Below are positions 10,149-23,821 of a stretch of DNA of 64,000 bases, piece by piece. The notes beneath the pieces were generated by a model that was given only the letters and a program-made list of their open reading frames with translations, was not told the DNA's origin and did not search any database. The stretch's first letter is position 1. Each line of letters starts with the position of its first letter. The stretch is taken from contig NZ_JACTVA010000011.1 of the NCBI RefSeq assembly GCF_014490485.1, forward strand, positions 18,300 through 82,299, written 5' to 3'. This stretch comes from Teichococcus aerophilus (GTDB lineage: Bacteria > Pseudomonadota > Alphaproteobacteria > Acetobacterales > Acetobacteraceae). The translations under genes and the position numbers were made by a program.

Positions 10149-10219
10149 GTCTCACCTCGCCGCGCGGGGGTAGCCCGCGCGTTTCATTTCCACAAGACGG
10201 TTCGTCGTCATGGCCGTCA

Positions 10220-11230
10220 TCATACCGGCAGCCACCCGGCCAGCTTCAGCACGAAGGCGGTCAGCACCAGCCAGACCAGGCTGATCGGCAGGAACACCTT
10301 CCAGCCCAGGCGCATCAGCTGGTCGTACCGGTAGCGCGGGAAGGTGGCACGCACCCAGACGAAGGTGAACATGCACAGGCACACCTTCAGGATGAACCAC
10401 AGCGGACCTGGCACCCAGTTGAAGGGCGCCATGTCGATCGGCGCCAGCCAGCCACCCAGGAACAGGGTGGTCGTCATGGCCGACATCAGGAACATGTTGG
10501 CGTATTCGCCCAGGAAGAACAGGGCGTAGGTCATGGCGGAGTATTCCACCATGAAGCCCGCCACCAGTTCCGACTCACCTTCCGCCAGATCGAAGGGCGG
10601 GCGGTTGGTCTCGGCCAGGGTCGAGATGAAGAAGATGATGAACATCGGGAAGAGCGGGATGAAGAACCACACCGTCTTCTGCGCCATGACGATCTGCGTC
10701 AGGTTCAGCGAACCGACGCAGAGCAGCACCGTCACGATCACGAAGCCCATCGAGACTTCGTAGGACACCATCTGCGCCGCCGAGCGCAGCGCGCCCAGGA
10801 AGGCGTATTTCGAGTTCGACGCCCAGCCCGCGATGATGATGCCGTAGACACCGAGCGAGCTGATGGCGAACAGATAAAGGATGCCGACATTGATGTCGGC
10901 GATCGCCCAGCCCTCATTCACCGGGATGACCGCCCAGGCCATCATCGCCAGGATGAAGGTCAGCATCGGCGCGAAGATGAACAGCGCCCGGTTGGCGCCG
11001 GAAGGAATGATGGTCTCCTTCATCAGCATCTTCGCCGCGTCCGCGAAGGGCTGCAGCAGGCCGAAGGGCCCGACCACGTTGGGGCCGACGCGCATCTGCA
11101 TCGCCGCCATGATCTTGCGCTCGGCATAGGTCATGTAGGCGACGAAGATCAGCAGCGGCACCAAGATCGCCAGGGTCTGGGCGATGGTGATGGCCAGGAT
11201 GCCGATGGAGGAGTTGAGGAAAGCGTCCAT
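10220..11230 (-). CDS. nuoH: NADH-quinone oxidoreductase subunit H
   Basis: This is the membrane subunit at the junction of the hydrophilic and membrane arms that forms part of the quinone site. It has 336 residues and about eight hydrophobic segments. Family motifs include [20 protein letters not shown] near the N-terminus and the acidic loop [20 protein letters not shown]. It begins 6 bases after nuoG ends. About 70 non-coding bases separate it from nuoI. Confidence 0.97.
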   Translation of the reverse strand: MDAFLNSSIGILAITIAQTLAILVPLLIFVAYMTYAERKIMAAMQMRVGPNVVGPFGLLQPFADAAKMLMKETIIPSGANRALFIFAPMLTFILAMMAWAVIPVNEGWAIADINVGILYLFAISSLGVYGIIIAGWASNSKYAFLGALRSAAQMVSYEVSMGFVIVTVLLCVGSLNLTQIVMAQKTVWFFIPLFPMFIIFFISTLAETNRPPFDLAEGESELVAGFMVEYSAMTYALFFLGEYANMFLMSAMTTTLFLGGWLAPIDMAPFNWVPGPLWFILKVCLCMFTFVWVRATFPRYRYDQLMRLGWKVFLPISLVWLVLTAFVLKLAGWLPV

Positions 11231-11236
11231 CGGTCC

Positions 11237-13297
11237 TTACTCCGCCGCCTGCGCCACGGGCGCGGCGTTATAGATGCGGCTGCACTCGGCCATCGTCTCG
11301 GAGGCGCGGCTGATCGGGTCGGCCAGCCAGTAGTCGGTCAGGTTAGCCTTGAAGGCGGTGCCGGAGAGGGTGCCGCCCGCGGCCGGGCCGGCCACGTCCT
11401 GCACACCGCCGGCGATGCGGCCATCCACCAGCCCGAATACCGGGTTGGCGGCGACCATGCCGGCCCGCACATCCTCCAGCGTATCGAAGGGCAGGTTGAC
11501 GCCCATCGCCACGCCGGCGGCGCGGATGATGCGCCAGTCTTCCTTCGCCTCGCCGGGCGGGAACACGGCCAGGCGGCCGCGCTGCACGCGGCCCTCGGTA
11601 TTCACGTAGGTGCCTTCCTTCTCGGTATAGGCGGCACCGGGCAGGATCACATCGGCCCGCGACGCCGCGCGGTCCCCATGATGGCCCTGGTAGATGACAA
11701 ACGTACCGGGGGAGATGAAGGCGGGCTCGAAGCCGTCGGCACCCAGCAGCCACAGCGCATCGACGCCGCCGCTCAGCATGCCGGCCAGGTCCTGGCCACC
11801 CTCGCCCGGCAGGAAGCCGGCATCCAGCGCGCCGACCTGGCCGCCGAACAGGTGCAGCATGTTGAAGCCGTGCCATTCCGGCGTCAGCGCACCGATCTGG
11901 TTGGCCAGCGCCCACGCCGCCGCCAGCACCGCCGCGCCATCCTCACGCGCCACCGCACCACGGCCGAGGATGATCATCGGCTTCTTGGCCTCGCCCAGCA
12001 CCTTGGCGAAGGCGTGGCTGCCATCCAGCAGGGCGTCGAGGACCGCGGTCCCCTCCCCCAGATGCTCGGCGGTGTAGGTCAGGTCCAGCCCGGCCTCGCC
12101 GATGGTGGCCACCGGCATGGCGCCGCTGTTCCAGCGCTTGCGGATGCGCGCGTTCAGCACCGGCGCTTCCTTGCGCGGGTTGCTGCCGATGATCAGCAGC
12201 GCGTCCGCCTCGTCGATCCCGGCGATGCCGGAATTGAACAGGTAGTGGTCGCGGCGGCTGCCATCGATCTTGGCGCCGTCCTGGCGGCATTCCAGGTTCT
12301 GCGAACCCAGCGCGTTCATCAGCGCCTTCAGGGCGTACACGCTCTCCACATCGACCAGATCGCCGGCCACGGCACCGATCCGGCTGCCCGGCATGCCCTT
12401 CAGCTTGCCGGCGATGTGCTCCAGTGCCTCCGGCCAGGTGGCCGGCTGCAGCTTGCCCTCACGGCGGATCCAGGGACGGTCCAGCCGCTTGCGCTTCAGG
12501 CCGTCGAAGGAGAAGCGGCCACGATCGGCCATCCATTCCTCGTTCACGTCCTCATTGGTGCGCGGGATGATGCGCAGCACCTCGGGGCCCCGCGTATCGA
12601 CGCGGATGGCCGCGCCCACGGCGTCCAGCACATCGATGCTGTCCGTCTTGCGCAGCTCCCAGGGGCGGGAGACGAAGGCGTAGGGCCGGCTGGTCAGCGC
12701 GCCCACCGGGCAGATGTCGATCAGGTTGCCGGAGAGCTCGGTGGTCAGCGCCTTCTCGACATAGGTGCCGATCTGCATGTTCTCGCCACGCCCGGTCGCG
12801 CCCAGCTCCGGCACGCCCGCCACCTCGGTAGCGAAGCGCACGCAACGGGTGCACTGGATGCAGCGGGTCATGATCGTCTTGACCAGCGGGCCGAGATACT
12901 TGTCCTTCACCGCCCGCTTCTCTTCGCGGTAGCGGCTGCCGTCGCGGCCGAAGGCCACGGCCTGGTCCTGCAGGTCGCACTCGCCGCCCTGGTCGCAGAT
13001 CGGGCAATCCAGCGGGTGGTTGATCAGCAGGAATTCCATGACGTTGCGGCGGGCATTCCGCACCATCGCGCTGTCGGTGAATACCTTCATGCCGTCCGCG
13101 ACCGGGTAGGCACAGGATGCCACCGGCTTCGGCGCCTTCTCCACCTCGACCAGGCACATCCGGCAATTGCCGGCGACGCTCAGCCGCTCGTGGTAGCAGA
13201 AGCGCGGGATCTCCTTACCGGCGGCCTCGCAGGCCTGCAGCACGGAGGCGCCGTTGGGGACCTCAACCTCGATCCCGTCGATCGTAACCTTCGCCAT
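11237..13297 (-). CDS. nuoG: NADH-quinone oxidoreductase subunit G
   Basis: This is the large iron-sulfur subunit of the peripheral arm, 686 residues. The N-terminal [2Fe-2S] ligands are C34, C45, C48 and C62. The His-ligated N5 cluster follows (H94, C98, C101, C107), then a further [4Fe-4S] motif CIQCTRC. A molybdopterin-oxidoreductase-like domain without catalytic role fills the C-terminal two thirds. It is shorter than the E. coli protein and of the alphaproteobacterial/mitochondrial type. Confidence 0.96.
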   Translation of the reverse strand: MAKVTIDGIEVEVPNGASVLQACEAAGKEIPRFCYHERLSVAGNCRMCLVEVEKAPKPVASCAYPVADGMKVFTDSAMVRNARRNVMEFLLINHPLDCPICDQGGECDLQDQAVAFGRDGSRYREEKRAVKDKYLGPLVKTIMTRCIQCTRCVRFATEVAGVPELGATGRGENMQIGTYVEKALTTELSGNLIDICPVGALTSRPYAFVSRPWELRKTDSIDVLDAVGAAIRVDTRGPEVLRIIPRTNEDVNEEWMADRGRFSFDGLKRKRLDRPWIRREGKLQPATWPEALEHIAGKLKGMPGSRIGAVAGDLVDVESVYALKALMNALGSQNLECRQDGAKIDGSRRDHYLFNSGIAGIDEADALLIIGSNPRKEAPVLNARIRKRWNSGAMPVATIGEAGLDLTYTAEHLGEGTAVLDALLDGSHAFAKVLGEAKKPMIILGRGAVAREDGAAVLAAAWALANQIGALTPEWHGFNMLHLFGGQVGALDAGFLPGEGGQDLAGMLSGGVDALWLLGADGFEPAFISPGTFVIYQGHHGDRAASRADVILPGAAYTEKEGTYVNTEGRVQRGRLAVFPPGEAKEDWRIIRAAGVAMGVNLPFDTLEDVRAGMVAANPVFGLVDGRIAGGVQDVAGPAAGGTLSGTAFKANLTDYWLADPISRASETMAECSRIYNAAPVAQAAE

Positions 13298-13303
13298 GGC
13301 GCG

Positions 13304-14644
13304 TTACTCCGCCGCCAGCGGCGGAACGCCGCTGGTTTGGTTCGCATGCGGCATGACGCCGCCGTTCTTCTTCGCGTGGTACTGCTGGATGCGCTCTTCC
13401 ATCATCGGCCGGAAGTGGCGGATCAGCCCCTGCACCGGCCAGACGCCGCCATCGGCGAGCGCGCAGATGGTGTGGCCCTCGATCTGCCGGGTGACGCTTT
13501 CCAGCACGTCGATCTCGGCGATCTCGGCGCGGCCCTCGACCATGCGGTCCATCAGGCGCTTCTGCCAGCCCATGCCTTCGCGGCAGGGCGTGCACTGGCC
13601 GCAGCTCTCATGCTTGTAGAAGGCCGCGAGCCGGGCGATCGCCTTGATCAGGTCGGTGGACTTGTCCATGACGATGACGGCGGCGGTGCCGAGGCCGGTC
13701 CGCTGCTCGCGCAGCGCATCGAAATCCATCAGCACGTCGTCGCACACGGCCTTGGGGATCATCGGCGTGGAGGACCCGCCGGGGATCACCGCCAGCAAAT
13801 TGTCCCAGCCGCCCCGCACGCCACCGGCATAGCGGTCGATCAGCTCCCGCAACGGGATGCTCATCTCGGCTTCCACATTGCAGGGCTTGTTCACGTGGCC
13901 CTGGATGCAGAATACCTTGGTGCCGCTGTTCTTCGGCCGGCCGAAGCTGGCGAACCAGGAGGCGCCGCGCCGCATGATCTCCGGCACCACCGCGATCGTC
14001 TCGACGTTGTTGACCGTGGTCGGGCAGCCATACAGGCCCACCGCCGCCGGGAAGGGCGGCTTCAGGCGCGGCATGCCCTTCTTGCCTTCCAGGCTCTCGA
14101 TCAGCGCCGTCTCTTCGCCGCAGATATACGCACCCGCGCCGCGATGGACGTACAGGTCGAAATCCCAGCCGGAACCGGCGGCGTTCTTGCCCAGCAGCCC
14201 GGCATCATAGGCCTCGTCGATCGCGGCCTGCAGCACCAGGTGCTCGTTGTAGTACTCGCCGCGGACATAGATGTAGCCGGCATGCGCGCCCATGCCGACG
14301 CCGGCGAGCAGGCAGCCCTCGATCAGCGTGTGCGGATCGTGGCGGATGATGTCCCGGTCCTTGCAGGTGCCCGGCTCCGACTCGTCGCAATTGACGACGA
14401 GGTAGGACGGCCGGCCATCCGGGTTGGCCTTGGGCATGAAGCTCCACTTCAGCCCGGTCGGGAAGCCGGCGCCGCCGCGGCCACGCAGGCCCGACTGCTT
14501 CAGCTCCTCGATGATCCAGTCCCGGCCCTTGGCGATGATCGCCGCCGTGCCATCCCAGTTGCCGCGCCGGCGCGCTTCCGGCAGGCGCCAGTCATGCAGG
14601 CCGTACAGGTTGGTGAAGATGCGGTCCTTGTCGCTCAGCGCCAT
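13304..14644 (-). CDS. nuoF: NADH-quinone oxidoreductase subunit F
   Basis: This is the NADH- and FMN-binding subunit that starts electron transfer, 446 residues. The glycine-rich NADH site [13 protein letters not shown] is at about residues 55-67. The N3 [4Fe-4S] motif [12 protein letters not shown] lies near residue 350, with its last Cys further on. It lies 6 bases before nuoG and 4 bases after nuoE. Confidence 0.97.
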   Translation of the reverse strand: MALSDKDRIFTNLYGLHDWRLPEARRRGNWDGTAAIIAKGRDWIIEELKQSGLRGRGGAGFPTGLKWSFMPKANPDGRPSYLVVNCDESEPGTCKDRDIIRHDPHTLIEGCLLAGVGMGAHAGYIYVRGEYYNEHLVLQAAIDEAYDAGLLGKNAAGSGWDFDLYVHRGAGAYICGEETALIESLEGKKGMPRLKPPFPAAVGLYGCPTTVNNVETIAVVPEIMRRGASWFASFGRPKNSGTKVFCIQGHVNKPCNVEAEMSIPLRELIDRYAGGVRGGWDNLLAVIPGGSSTPMIPKAVCDDVLMDFDALREQRTGLGTAAVIVMDKSTDLIKAIARLAAFYKHESCGQCTPCREGMGWQKRLMDRMVEGRAEIAEIDVLESVTRQIEGHTICALADGGVWPVQGLIRHFRPMMEERIQQYHAKKNGGVMPHANQTSGVPPLAAE

Positions 14645-14648
14645 GGTC

Positions 14649-15278
14649 TCACTCCTTCGCCATCATCGGAATGTCGAGCAGCGTGTTCGGCCCGCCTTCC
14701 GGCGCGCTGGTCTGCCGGCCGATGCTGCTGCCGGGTGCCGGCCGCTCGCCCCGCTTCAGGGACTCGATCAGCTTCACCGTACGGTCGTAGTCGAGATCTT
14801 CGTAGTAATCGTCATCGACCTGCAGGATCGGCGCATTCACGCAGGCGCCGAGGCACTCTACCTCGGAGAGGGTGAACAAACCGTCCTCGCTGGTGTCGCC
14901 GTAGCCCTTGAGGTGGCCGGCGTCCTTGCAGGCACGCAGCACGTCGTCCGAGCCGCGCAGCCAGCACGGGGTGGTGCCGCACACCTGCAGGTGGAAGCGG
15001 CCCATCGGCTTCGTGTTGAACATGAAATAGAAGGTGGCGACCTCGTAGACGCGGATCGGCGCCATGGAGAGCTTCACCGCCACGGCATCCATCGCCACGC
15101 GCGGCACCCAGGCGCTGCCGGTCAGGCGGCCCATCTGCTTCTGCGCGACATAGAGCAGCGGAATGACCGCGCTGGCCTGCTTCCCTTCCGGATAGCGCGC
15201 GACGATCTTGGCGATCTGCGCCTCGCTGTCCGCATCGAAGGTGAAGTCAGTAGGTTCCTGCTGATGCGGGGCGCTCAC
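14649..15278 (-). CDS. nuoE: NADH-quinone oxidoreductase subunit E
   Basis: This is the thioredoxin-fold [2Fe-2S] subunit (cluster N1a), 209 residues. The four ligands are C100, C105, C142 and C146. The start is a GTG overlapping the nuoD stop (GTGA). The C-terminal tail after about residue 170 is longer than in E. coli, as in other Alphaproteobacteria. Confidence 0.96.
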   Translation of the reverse strand: MSAPHQQEPTDFTFDADSEAQIAKIVARYPEGKQASAVIPLLYVAQKQMGRLTGSAWVPRVAMDAVAVKLSMAPIRVYEVATFYFMFNTKPMGRFHLQVCGTTPCWLRGSDDVLRACKDAGHLKGYGDTSEDGLFTLSEVECLGACVNAPILQVDDDYYEDLDYDRTVKLIESLKRGERPAPGSSIGRQTSAPEGGPNTLLDIPMMAKE

Positions 15279-16492
15279 CGGTCAATCTCTCCGAACACGA
15301 TATCCAGGCTGCCGATCACCGAGACCGCGTCAGCCAGCATGTGCCCCTTGGAGAGCACTTCCATCGCCTGCAAATGCGCGAAGCCGGGCGCGCGGATATG
15401 GCAGCGATACGGCTTGTTGGTGCCGTCGGCCACCAGGTACACGCCGAACTCGCCCTTGGGCGCCTCGACCACCGAATAGGTGCTGCCCTCGGGCACGTGG
15501 TAGCCCTCGGTGTACAGCTTGAAGTGGTGGATCAGCGCTTCCATCGACCGCTTCATCTCGCCGCGCTTCGGCGGCGTGATCTTGTTATCGGCCAGCTTCA
15601 CCGGCCCGCCCGGCATCTGCGCGATGCACTGGCGGATCATCTTATGGCTCTCACGCATCTCCGCCACGCGCACCAGGTAGCGCTCATAGCAATCGCCATG
15701 GCTGCCGACCGGCACTTCGAAATCCAGTTGGTCGTAGATGTCGTAGGGCTGGCTGCGGCGCAGGTCCCACGCGGCGCCGGACGCGCGGATGCAGGGGCCC
15801 GAGAAGCCCCATTCCATCGCCTGCTCCGCCGTCATGATGCCGATATCGACGGTGCGCTGCTTGAAGATGCGGTTGCCCGTCAGCAGGCGCTCGATGTCAT
15901 CGACGAATTTCGGAAACTGGTCGGCCCACAGGGAGATCTTCTCCAGCAGGCCCGGCGGCAGATCCTTCGCCACGCCACCCGGACGCACGTAGTTGGCGTG
16001 GTAGTGGGAGCCGGAAGCCGCCTCGTACACTTCCAGCAGGATCTCGCGCTGCTCGAAGCCCCACAGGGACGGCGTCGTCGCGCCCACATCCAGCGCATAG
16101 GTCGTGATGTTCAGGATGTGGTTCAGGATGCGGCTGATTTCCGCGAACATGACGCGGATATACTGCGCGCGCAGCGGTGCCTCGACGCCCAGCAGCCGCT
16201 CCGTCGCGATGGCGAAGGCGTGCTCCTGCGCCATCGGCGCCACGTAGTCCAGGCGGTCGAAATACGGCAGCGCCTGCAGGTAGGTCTTGTGCTCGATCAG
16301 CTTCTCGGTGCCACGGTGCAGCAGGCCGATATGCGGGTCCGCACGCTCCACCACCTCGCCCTTCAGCTCCAGGATCAGGCGCAGCACGCCGTGCGCCGCC
16401 GGATGCTGCGGGCCGAAATTGATGGTGTGGCTGTCGTACTCGACGGTGCGCGTCTCGGACGCGGCGGCCGTCTCGGGCGTGCTGGTGCTCAT
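15275..16492 (-). CDS. nuoD: NADH-quinone oxidoreductase subunit D
   Basis: This is the 49-kDa quinone-site subunit, 405 residues, separate from NuoC (not the fused NuoCD of E. coli). The family signature [18 protein letters not shown] opens the conserved domain, and the end GEIDR is typical. An open frame runs upstream through nuoC, but the ATG at 16492 overlaps the nuoC stop (ATGA) and gives a normal-length protein, so I chose it. Confidence 0.96.
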   Translation of the reverse strand: MSTSTPETAAASETRTVEYDSHTINFGPQHPAAHGVLRLILELKGEVVERADPHIGLLHRGTEKLIEHKTYLQALPYFDRLDYVAPMAQEHAFAIATERLLGVEAPLRAQYIRVMFAEISRILNHILNITTYALDVGATTPSLWGFEQREILLEVYEAASGSHYHANYVRPGGVAKDLPPGLLEKISLWADQFPKFVDDIERLLTGNRIFKQRTVDIGIMTAEQAMEWGFSGPCIRASGAAWDLRRSQPYDIYDQLDFEVPVGSHGDCYERYLVRVAEMRESHKMIRQCIAQMPGGPVKLADNKITPPKRGEMKRSMEALIHHFKLYTEGYHVPEGSTYSVVEAPKGEFGVYLVADGTNKPYRCHIRAPGFAHLQAMEVLSKGHMLADAVSVIGSLDIVFGEIDR

Positions 16493-17154
16493 TCGCGGGT
16501 AATCCGGTTGAGATGCACCTTCTCGTCGCCGGGCAGCGTCGTCATGCCTTCCCAGGGCGAGAGGAAATCGAAATTGCGGAAGTCCTGCTGCAGCTTGACG
16601 GGCTCGTACACCACCGCCTGCCGCTCGGGGTCGTAGCGGACCTCGACAAAGCCGGTCAGCGGGAAGTCCTTGCGCAGCGGGTGCCCCTCGAAGCCGTAAT
16701 CCGTCAGGATCCGGCGCAGGTCGGGCTGGCCCTCGAAGACGATGCCGTACATGTCCCAGGCCTCGCGCTCGTACCACGTGGCGCTGGCCCAGATGGAGAC
16801 GACGCTGGGCACCGGGGTCGCCGCGTCGGTGGTGATCACGACACGCAGGCGGTGGTTCAGCTGCAGGGAGAGCAGGTTGTAGACCACCTCGAACCGCTCG
16901 GCCCGCCCCGGCCAGTCGACGCCGCACAGATCGACGCACTGGTTGAAGGCGAAGCGCGGGTCGTCGCGCAGCATCGTCATCAGCGCCGGCAGCGCATCGC
17001 GCGCGGCGAAGATCTCCGCCTCCGCGCCCCGGACGACGCGGCCGGAGGCGATGACGCCCGCCGGCACGGCGGCGATGACATCGGCCACCAGCTGCTCCAG
17101 CGCCGTCAGCGGCGCCGGCTCGGCGATTTCGGTCGGAAGGGTTTCGTCAGCCAC
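16489..17154 (-). CDS. nuoC: NADH-quinone oxidoreductase subunit C
   Basis: This is the 30-kDa peripheral-arm subunit that packs against NuoD and NuoB near the quinone site, 221 residues. The signature [20 protein letters not shown] and the [42 protein letters not shown] block are diagnostic. I chose the GTG at 17154, which overlaps the nuoB end by 8 bases; an upstream frame through nuoB looks like a shadow. The acidic N-terminal region before about residue 35 is less conserved. Confidence 0.93.
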   Translation of the reverse strand: MADETLPTEIAEPAPLTALEQLVADVIAAVPAGVIASGRVVRGAEAEIFAARDALPALMTMLRDDPRFAFNQCVDLCGVDWPGRAERFEVVYNLLSLQLNHRLRVVITTDAATPVPSVVSIWASATWYEREAWDMYGIVFEGQPDLRRILTDYGFEGHPLRKDFPLTGFVEVRYDPERQAVVYEPVKLQQDFRNFDFLSPWEGMTTLPGDEKVHLNRITRE

Positions 17155-17704
17155 GGAGGATGCTCCCCGTCCGGCGGATCTTCTTCTGCAGCTGCAGGAT
17201 CCCGTAGACCAGCGCCTCGGAGGTCGGCGGGCAGCCGGGGACATAGACGTCCACGGGCACCACACGGTCGCAGCCGCGCACGACGCTGTAGCTGTAGTGA
17301 TAGTAGCCGCCGCCATTGGCGCAGCTGCCCATGGAGATGACGTAGCGGGGCTCAGCCATCTGGTCGTAGACCTTGCGGAGCGCCGGGGCCATCTTGTTGG
17401 TCAGCGTGCCGGCCACGATCATCACATCCGACTGCCGTGGCGAGCCGCGCGGGATCACCCCGAAGCGGTCGAGGTCATAGCGCGGCATGTAGGCGTGGAT
17501 CATCGGCACCGCGCAGCAGGCCAGGCCGAAGGTCATCGGCCAGAGGCTGCCCGTGCGGGCCCAGTTAACGATCTTGTCGAGGTTGGCGACGACGAAGCCC
17601 TTGTCCTCGATCTCGCCGGTCACGCTGTCGATCACCGACTTCTGCGCCGCGCCGGCCGGCAGCGGCTGCTGATTCCAGGCGATCTGGTCGTTGGTGCTGC
17701 TCAT
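17147..17704 (-). CDS. nuoB: NADH-quinone oxidoreductase subunit B
   Basis: This subunit carries the N2 [4Fe-4S] cluster that passes electrons to quinone, 185 residues. The adjacent cysteines C63-C64 in GLACCAVPM are the rare tandem-Cys N2 ligands; [10 protein letters not shown] and VPGCPPTSE supply the other two. The frame is open to 17746, but the ATG at 17704 lies just after the nuoA stop and gives the usual N-terminus, so the longer start is unlikely. Confidence 0.95.
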   Translation of the reverse strand: MSSTNDQIAWNQQPLPAGAAQKSVIDSVTGEIEDKGFVVANLDKIVNWARTGSLWPMTFGLACCAVPMIHAYMPRYDLDRFGVIPRGSPRQSDVMIVAGTLTNKMAPALRKVYDQMAEPRYVISMGSCANGGGYYHYSYSVVRGCDRVVPVDVYVPGCPPTSEALVYGILQLQKKIRRTGSILRG

Positions 17705-17711
17705 CGGTGGC

Positions 17712-18080
17712 TCACTCCCAATCCAGGGCGCCTTTGCGCCACTCATAGACGAAGCCCACCGTCAGCACTCCGAGGAAGCCCATCATCGACAGGAACCCGG
17801 CCCAGCCGATCTGCCCCAGCGTCACCGCCCAGGGGAACAGGAAGGCGACTTCCAGGTCGAAGATGATGAACAGGATGGCCACCAGGTAGAAGCGGACGTC
17901 GAACTTGTGGTGCGTGTCCTCGAACGGCTCGAAGCCGCACTCGTAGGTCGAGAGCTTCTCGGCGTACGGCTTCTGCCGCGCGGCCAGCACGCTGCCGCCC
18001 ACCATGGCGATAGAGATACCACCGGCGATCACCAGGAAGACCAGGATCGGGAAATAGTCGGCCAGCAGGGGCTGGGTCAT
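17712..18080 (-). CDS. nuoA: NADH-quinone oxidoreductase subunit A
   Basis: This is a three-helix membrane subunit, the first gene of the complex I operon, 122 residues. The conserved loop with [14 protein letters not shown] includes the redox-sensitive loop Cys, followed by [18 protein letters not shown]. The frame is open to 18170, but the ATG at 18080 gives the normal length. The operon promoter should lie in 18081-18257, between this start and the tRNA-Asp terminator; I cannot place it precisely. Confidence 0.95.
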   Translation of the reverse strand: MTQPLLADYFPILVFLVIAGGISIAMVGGSVLAARQKPYAEKLSTYECGFEPFEDTHHKFDVRFYLVAILFIIFDLEVAFLFPWAVTLGQIGWAGFLSMMGFLGVLTVGFVYEWRKGALDWE

Positions 18081-18257
18081 GATGCATCCGTCCCTCGGGC
18101 CAGGGGCCCAAACCACCATGCACAGGGGGGCGCATGGCCAAGCCACGCCGCAGGGCATGCCGCAGCGCAACGCTGGGCGGACCTTACTCGCCTCGCGTCA
18201 CAATCGCCATAGCCTCAGGGGCATTGCAGAACATTGAAAAGCAGACACCTAGAATGC

Positions 18258-18291
18258 AAAACGTCGCCCTGGCTAACCAGGGCGACGTTTT
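18258..18291 (-). terminator. Perfect hairpin terminator after tRNA-Asp
   Basis: A perfect 15-bp stem with a 4-base loop, whose arms begin with AAAA and end with TTTT, lies 17 bases beyond the 3' end of tRNA-Asp. The T-rich 3' arm suits Rho-independent termination of the tRNA transcript on minus. The symmetry means it could also work on plus. Confidence 0.85.
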
Positions 18292-18308
18292 GAACAGGAC
18301 CACCGCAG

Positions 18309-18385
<77 letters not shown>

Positions 18386-18476
18386 TTGCGGCGTGGAGGG
18401 GGAAATACGGCCCCCATCCTGATGTGTCAACGGGGTGAAATCGCCTTTTCGCGATCGTTCCGCCGGTAGCATGGAA

Positions 18477-18548
18477 TGGGCGCTGAGGGATTCGAACCCC
18501 CGGCATCCTCGGTGTAAACGAGGCGCTCTACCGCTGAGCTAAGCGCCC
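18477..18548 (-). tRNA. tRNA-Val (TAC)
   Basis: This is a 72-nt cloverleaf. The acceptor GGGCGCT/AGCGCCC pairs fully, the anticodon stem CCTCG/CGAGG holds anticodon TAC, and the T loop contains GGTTCGAATCC. The 3' CCA is not encoded (the bases after the discriminator A are TTC), unlike the neighbouring tRNA-Asp. It lies between hupB and tRNA-Asp in the same direction and may share their transcript. Confidence 0.97.
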
Positions 18549-18571
18549 GAAGCCGGAAGGAAACGCGGGCG

Positions 18572-18844
18572 TCAGCCCACGCCGTCCTTCAGGTTCTTGC
18601 CCGCCTTGAAGCGCACCGTGGTCGTCGCCGCAATGTCGATTTCTTCACCGGTGCGCGGATTCCGCCCCTTGCCAGCCTTGCGGTGCGAAATGGAGAAGGT
18701 GCCGAAGCCCACCAGCCGCACCTCTTCCTTCTGCTTCAGCGCGGCGCCGATGGCGTCGAACAGCGCGTCCACGACTTCCCCGGCCTTGGCCTTGGACAGC
18801 TCGCCGGTCTCGGCGACGACCGATACCAGATCCTGCTTGTTCAC
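18572..18844 (-). CDS. hupB: DNA-binding protein HU
   Basis: This is a 90-residue histone-like protein that bends DNA as a dimer and organises the nucleoid. The beta-arm region GFGTFSISHRKAGKGRNPRTGEEI and the Lys-rich C-terminus are diagnostic. The start is the GTG at 18844, which follows AAGGGGG at good spacing; a longer open frame upstream lacks conservation. It follows lon in the usual alphaproteobacterial order and precedes two tRNA genes. Confidence 0.96.
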   Translation of the reverse strand: MNKQDLVSVVAETGELSKAKAGEVVDALFDAIGAALKQKEEVRLVGFGTFSISHRKAGKGRNPRTGEEIDIAATTTVRFKAGKNLKDGVG

Positions 18845-19022
18845 TGGGCTACCCCCTTGTTGATTCGGTCCCTGACCGGCCCCGAGCCGGTCGGTGTTGA
18901 CCGACACTAGGCAGTGCCATTTTGCCGCGTCAACGCCGGCATCGCGGGCAGCGGGGCAAAACACAGAGGTTTTCACGCGACGCCGCCGAAACGACACACG
19001 GGGCGGCGAAATCCCAAAGAAA

Positions 19023-19052
19023 AAGGGGGGGTGGCTGATGCCGCCCCCCCTT
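19023..19052 (-). terminator. Terminator after lon
   Basis: A hairpin with 9-bp arms (AAGGGGGGG on plus paired with CCCCCCCTT) plus an inner GGC/GCC extension lies just beyond the lon stop. It is followed on minus by TTTTTCTTT, a good Rho-independent terminator. Confidence 0.85.
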
Positions 19053-19060
19053 CCCCGGGT

Positions 19061-21475
<2,415 letters not shown>

Positions 21476-21622
21476 TGGGGACCTCACTCAGGACAGTCGG
21501 CACGGGTCCGCCCGGTATCGGCACGGCCCCCGTCGCCACGGGATGTTCCCGGAAATGGGGCCGGCCGCCCCGCAGAACAAGCCATCGCTGGCCTGCCCTG
21601 CGTCGGGCGCCGGAACCCCGGC

Positions 21623-22879
21623 TCAGGCGGAAGACTGCTCCGCCGCCCGTTCACCATAGATGAACAATGGGGCGACTCGGCCTTCGGCCACCTCCTTGTT
21701 CACCACCACTTCATTCACGTCTTCCAGCCCCGGCAACTCGTACATGGTGCTGAGCAGAATGCTCTCCATGATCGAACGCAGGCCGCGCGCGCCGGTCTTG
21801 CGCTGGATGGCACGGTTCGCCACCGACTTCAGCGCGTCGTCCGTGAAGGAGAGCTTGGTGGCCTCCATCTCGAACAGTCGCTGGTACTGCTTCAGCAGCG
21901 CGTTCTTCGGCTTGGTCAGGATTTCTATCAGCGCCTTCTCGTCGAGGTCCTCGAGCGTGGCGATGACGGGAAGACGACCAATGAACTCGGGGATCAGGCC
22001 GAACTTCAGCAGATCCTCGGGCTCCACCTCGCGCAGGATGGCGCCGGCGCGGCGCTCATCCGGCCCGCGGACCTCGGCACCGTAGCCGATGCCGGAGCCC
22101 TTGCCCTTGGCGGCGATGATCTTCTCCAGCCCCGCGAACGCCCCGCCCACGATGAACAGGATGTTGGAGGTGTCGACCTGCAGGAATTCCTGCTGCGGAT
22201 GCTTGCGCCCGCCCTGCGGCGGCACGGAGGCAACGGTGCCTTCCATGATCTTCAGCAGCGCCTGCTGCACGCCCTCGCCGCTCACATCACGGGTGATGGA
22301 GGGGTTGTCGGACTTGCGGCTGATCTTGTCGACCTCGTCGATATAGACGATGCCGCGCTGGGCCCGCTCCACGTTGTAGTCCGCGGCCTGCAGCAGCTTG
22401 AGGATGATGTTCTCCACATCCTCGCCCACATAGCCGGCCTCGGTCAGGGTCGTGGCGTCGGCCATGGTGAAGGGCACGTCGAGGATGCGTGCCAGCGTCT
22501 GCGCCAGCAGCGTCTTGCCCGAACCCGTCGGGCCGACCAGCATGATGTTGGACTTGGCGATTTCGACTTCGCCAGCCTTGGCACCATGGGCCAAGCGCTT
22601 GTAATGATTATGGACCGCGACAGCGAGCACCTTCTTGGCGTGCTCCTGCCCGATGACATAGTCATCCAGCACCTTGGAAATTTCGCGCGGCGTCGGCACC
22701 CCGTCGCGGGACTTCACCAGATGCGTCTTGTGCTCCTCACGGATGATATCCATGCAGAGTTCGACGCACTCGTCGCAGATGAAGACCGTCGGGCCGGCGA
22801 TGAGCTTGCGCACCTCGTGCTGCGACTTGCCGCAGAACGAGCAGTACAGGGTATTTTTCGAGTCGCCGGACTTGCTCAT
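21623..22879 (-). CDS. clpX: ATP-dependent Clp protease ATP-binding subunit ClpX
   Basis: This is an unfoldase that recognises substrates and feeds them to ClpP, 418 residues. The N-terminal zinc-binding domain has CSFCGKS and CDECVELC. Then come Walker [13 protein letters not shown], the pore loop GYVGED, Walker [11 protein letters not shown] and the ClpP-docking IGF loop within PEFIGRLPV. The ATG at 22879 follows AGGAG; an upstream GTG at 22897 is less likely. Confidence 0.97.
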   Translation of the reverse strand: MSKSGDSKNTLYCSFCGKSQHEVRKLIAGPTVFICDECVELCMDIIREEHKTHLVKSRDGVPTPREISKVLDDYVIGQEHAKKVLAVAVHNHYKRLAHGAKAGEVEIAKSNIMLVGPTGSGKTLLAQTLARILDVPFTMADATTLTEAGYVGEDVENIILKLLQAADYNVERAQRGIVYIDEVDKISRKSDNPSITRDVSGEGVQQALLKIMEGTVASVPPQGGRKHPQQEFLQVDTSNILFIVGGAFAGLEKIIAAKGKGSGIGYGAEVRGPDERRAGAILREVEPEDLLKFGLIPEFIGRLPVIATLEDLDEKALIEILTKPKNALLKQYQRLFEMEATKLSFTDDALKSVANRAIQRKTGARGLRSIMESILLSTMYELPGLEDVNEVVVNKEVAEGRVAPLFIYGERAAEQSSA

Positions 22880-23009
22880 GAGCGCTCCTGGGTCCACCGG
22901 AAAACAGTCGGCGGACCTGACGGGACTGTAGCCCCAGTGTCATCCTGGGGGAAGTGGAACGGCACCCGGCCGGCCCGTGCCGGACCGGATGCCATTGAAA
23001 TCAAAGCCT

Positions 23010-23663
23010 TCAGGCCTTGGGCGGCTCCGCTGCCGGGGCCACCGACGCCGGGCGCTGGTCCACCACCTGGTCGATCAGGCCAAAATCGCGGGCCTCCTCG
23101 GCGGTCAGGTAGGTATCCCGCTCCATCGCCTTCTCGATCTCTTCCAGGCTCTGTCCGGTGTGATGGACATAGATCTGGTTGAGCCGGGCGCGGGTCTTGA
23201 GGATCTCCCGCGCCTGGATGGCGATGTCGGTTGCCTGGCCCTGCGCGCCGCCGGACGGCTGGTGGATCATCACCTGGCTGTTCGGCAGGGCGAAGCGCTT
23301 GCCCTTCTCACCCGCCGTCAGCAGCAGGCTGCCGGCGGAAGCCGCCATGCCCAGGCACACGGTGGATACCGGCGCACGGATGTACTGCATGGTGTCGTAC
23401 ATCGCGAGGCCGGCGGTCACCACGCCGCCGGGGCTGTTGATGTAGAACGCGATATCCTTGTTGGGATTCTCGCTCTCCAGGAACAGCAGCTGGGCGCAGA
23501 TCAGCGCCGAGACCTGGTCGAAGATCGGCCCGGTCAGGAAGATGATCCGCTCCTTCAGCAGGCGCGAATAGATGTCGAAGGAACGCTCGCCCCGCGCGGT
23601 CTGCTCAATGACCATGGGGACCAGCGTATTGTTGTAGATCTCGACCGGATCGCGGTCACGCAT
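23010..23663 (-). CDS. clpP: ATP-dependent Clp protease proteolytic subunit
   Basis: This is the barrel-shaped serine protease partner of ClpX, 217 residues. The catalytic Ser is S109 (GMAASAGS) and the catalytic His is H134 (MIHQPSGG). The ATG at 23663 follows GGAAAGGA. An open frame reaches 23750 but adds unconserved sequence. The C-terminus is Ala/Pro-rich ([11 protein letters not shown]). It lies between tig and clpX. Confidence 0.97.
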   Translation of the reverse strand: MRDRDPVEIYNNTLVPMVIEQTARGERSFDIYSRLLKERIIFLTGPIFDQVSALICAQLLFLESENPNKDIAFYINSPGGVVTAGLAMYDTMQYIRAPVSTVCLGMAASAGSLLLTAGEKGKRFALPNSQVMIHQPSGGAQGQATDIAIQAREILKTRARLNQIYVHHTGQSLEEIEKAMERDTYLTAEEARDFGLIDQVVDQRPASVAPAAEPPKA

Positions 23664-23821
23664 CGTCAATCCTTTCCCGGCGGCGGCGCCGTGCCCGTCC
23701 AGGTGCCCCTTGCCCCTGGCGACCGCGCCGACTCCTAGTTCCGCCGTCACTCTAGCTGTCGCCGGTTAACATGGGACAGCCAGCCCGGCTGCGAAAGAGG
23801 GGGACACCCCAGATATGACGG

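Noticed and set aside
15275-16939. Fused NuoCD-like reading frame
   Set aside because: The upstream part is not in the nuoC frame. NuoC has its own frame ending in an ATGA overlap with nuoD, so the two genes are separate.
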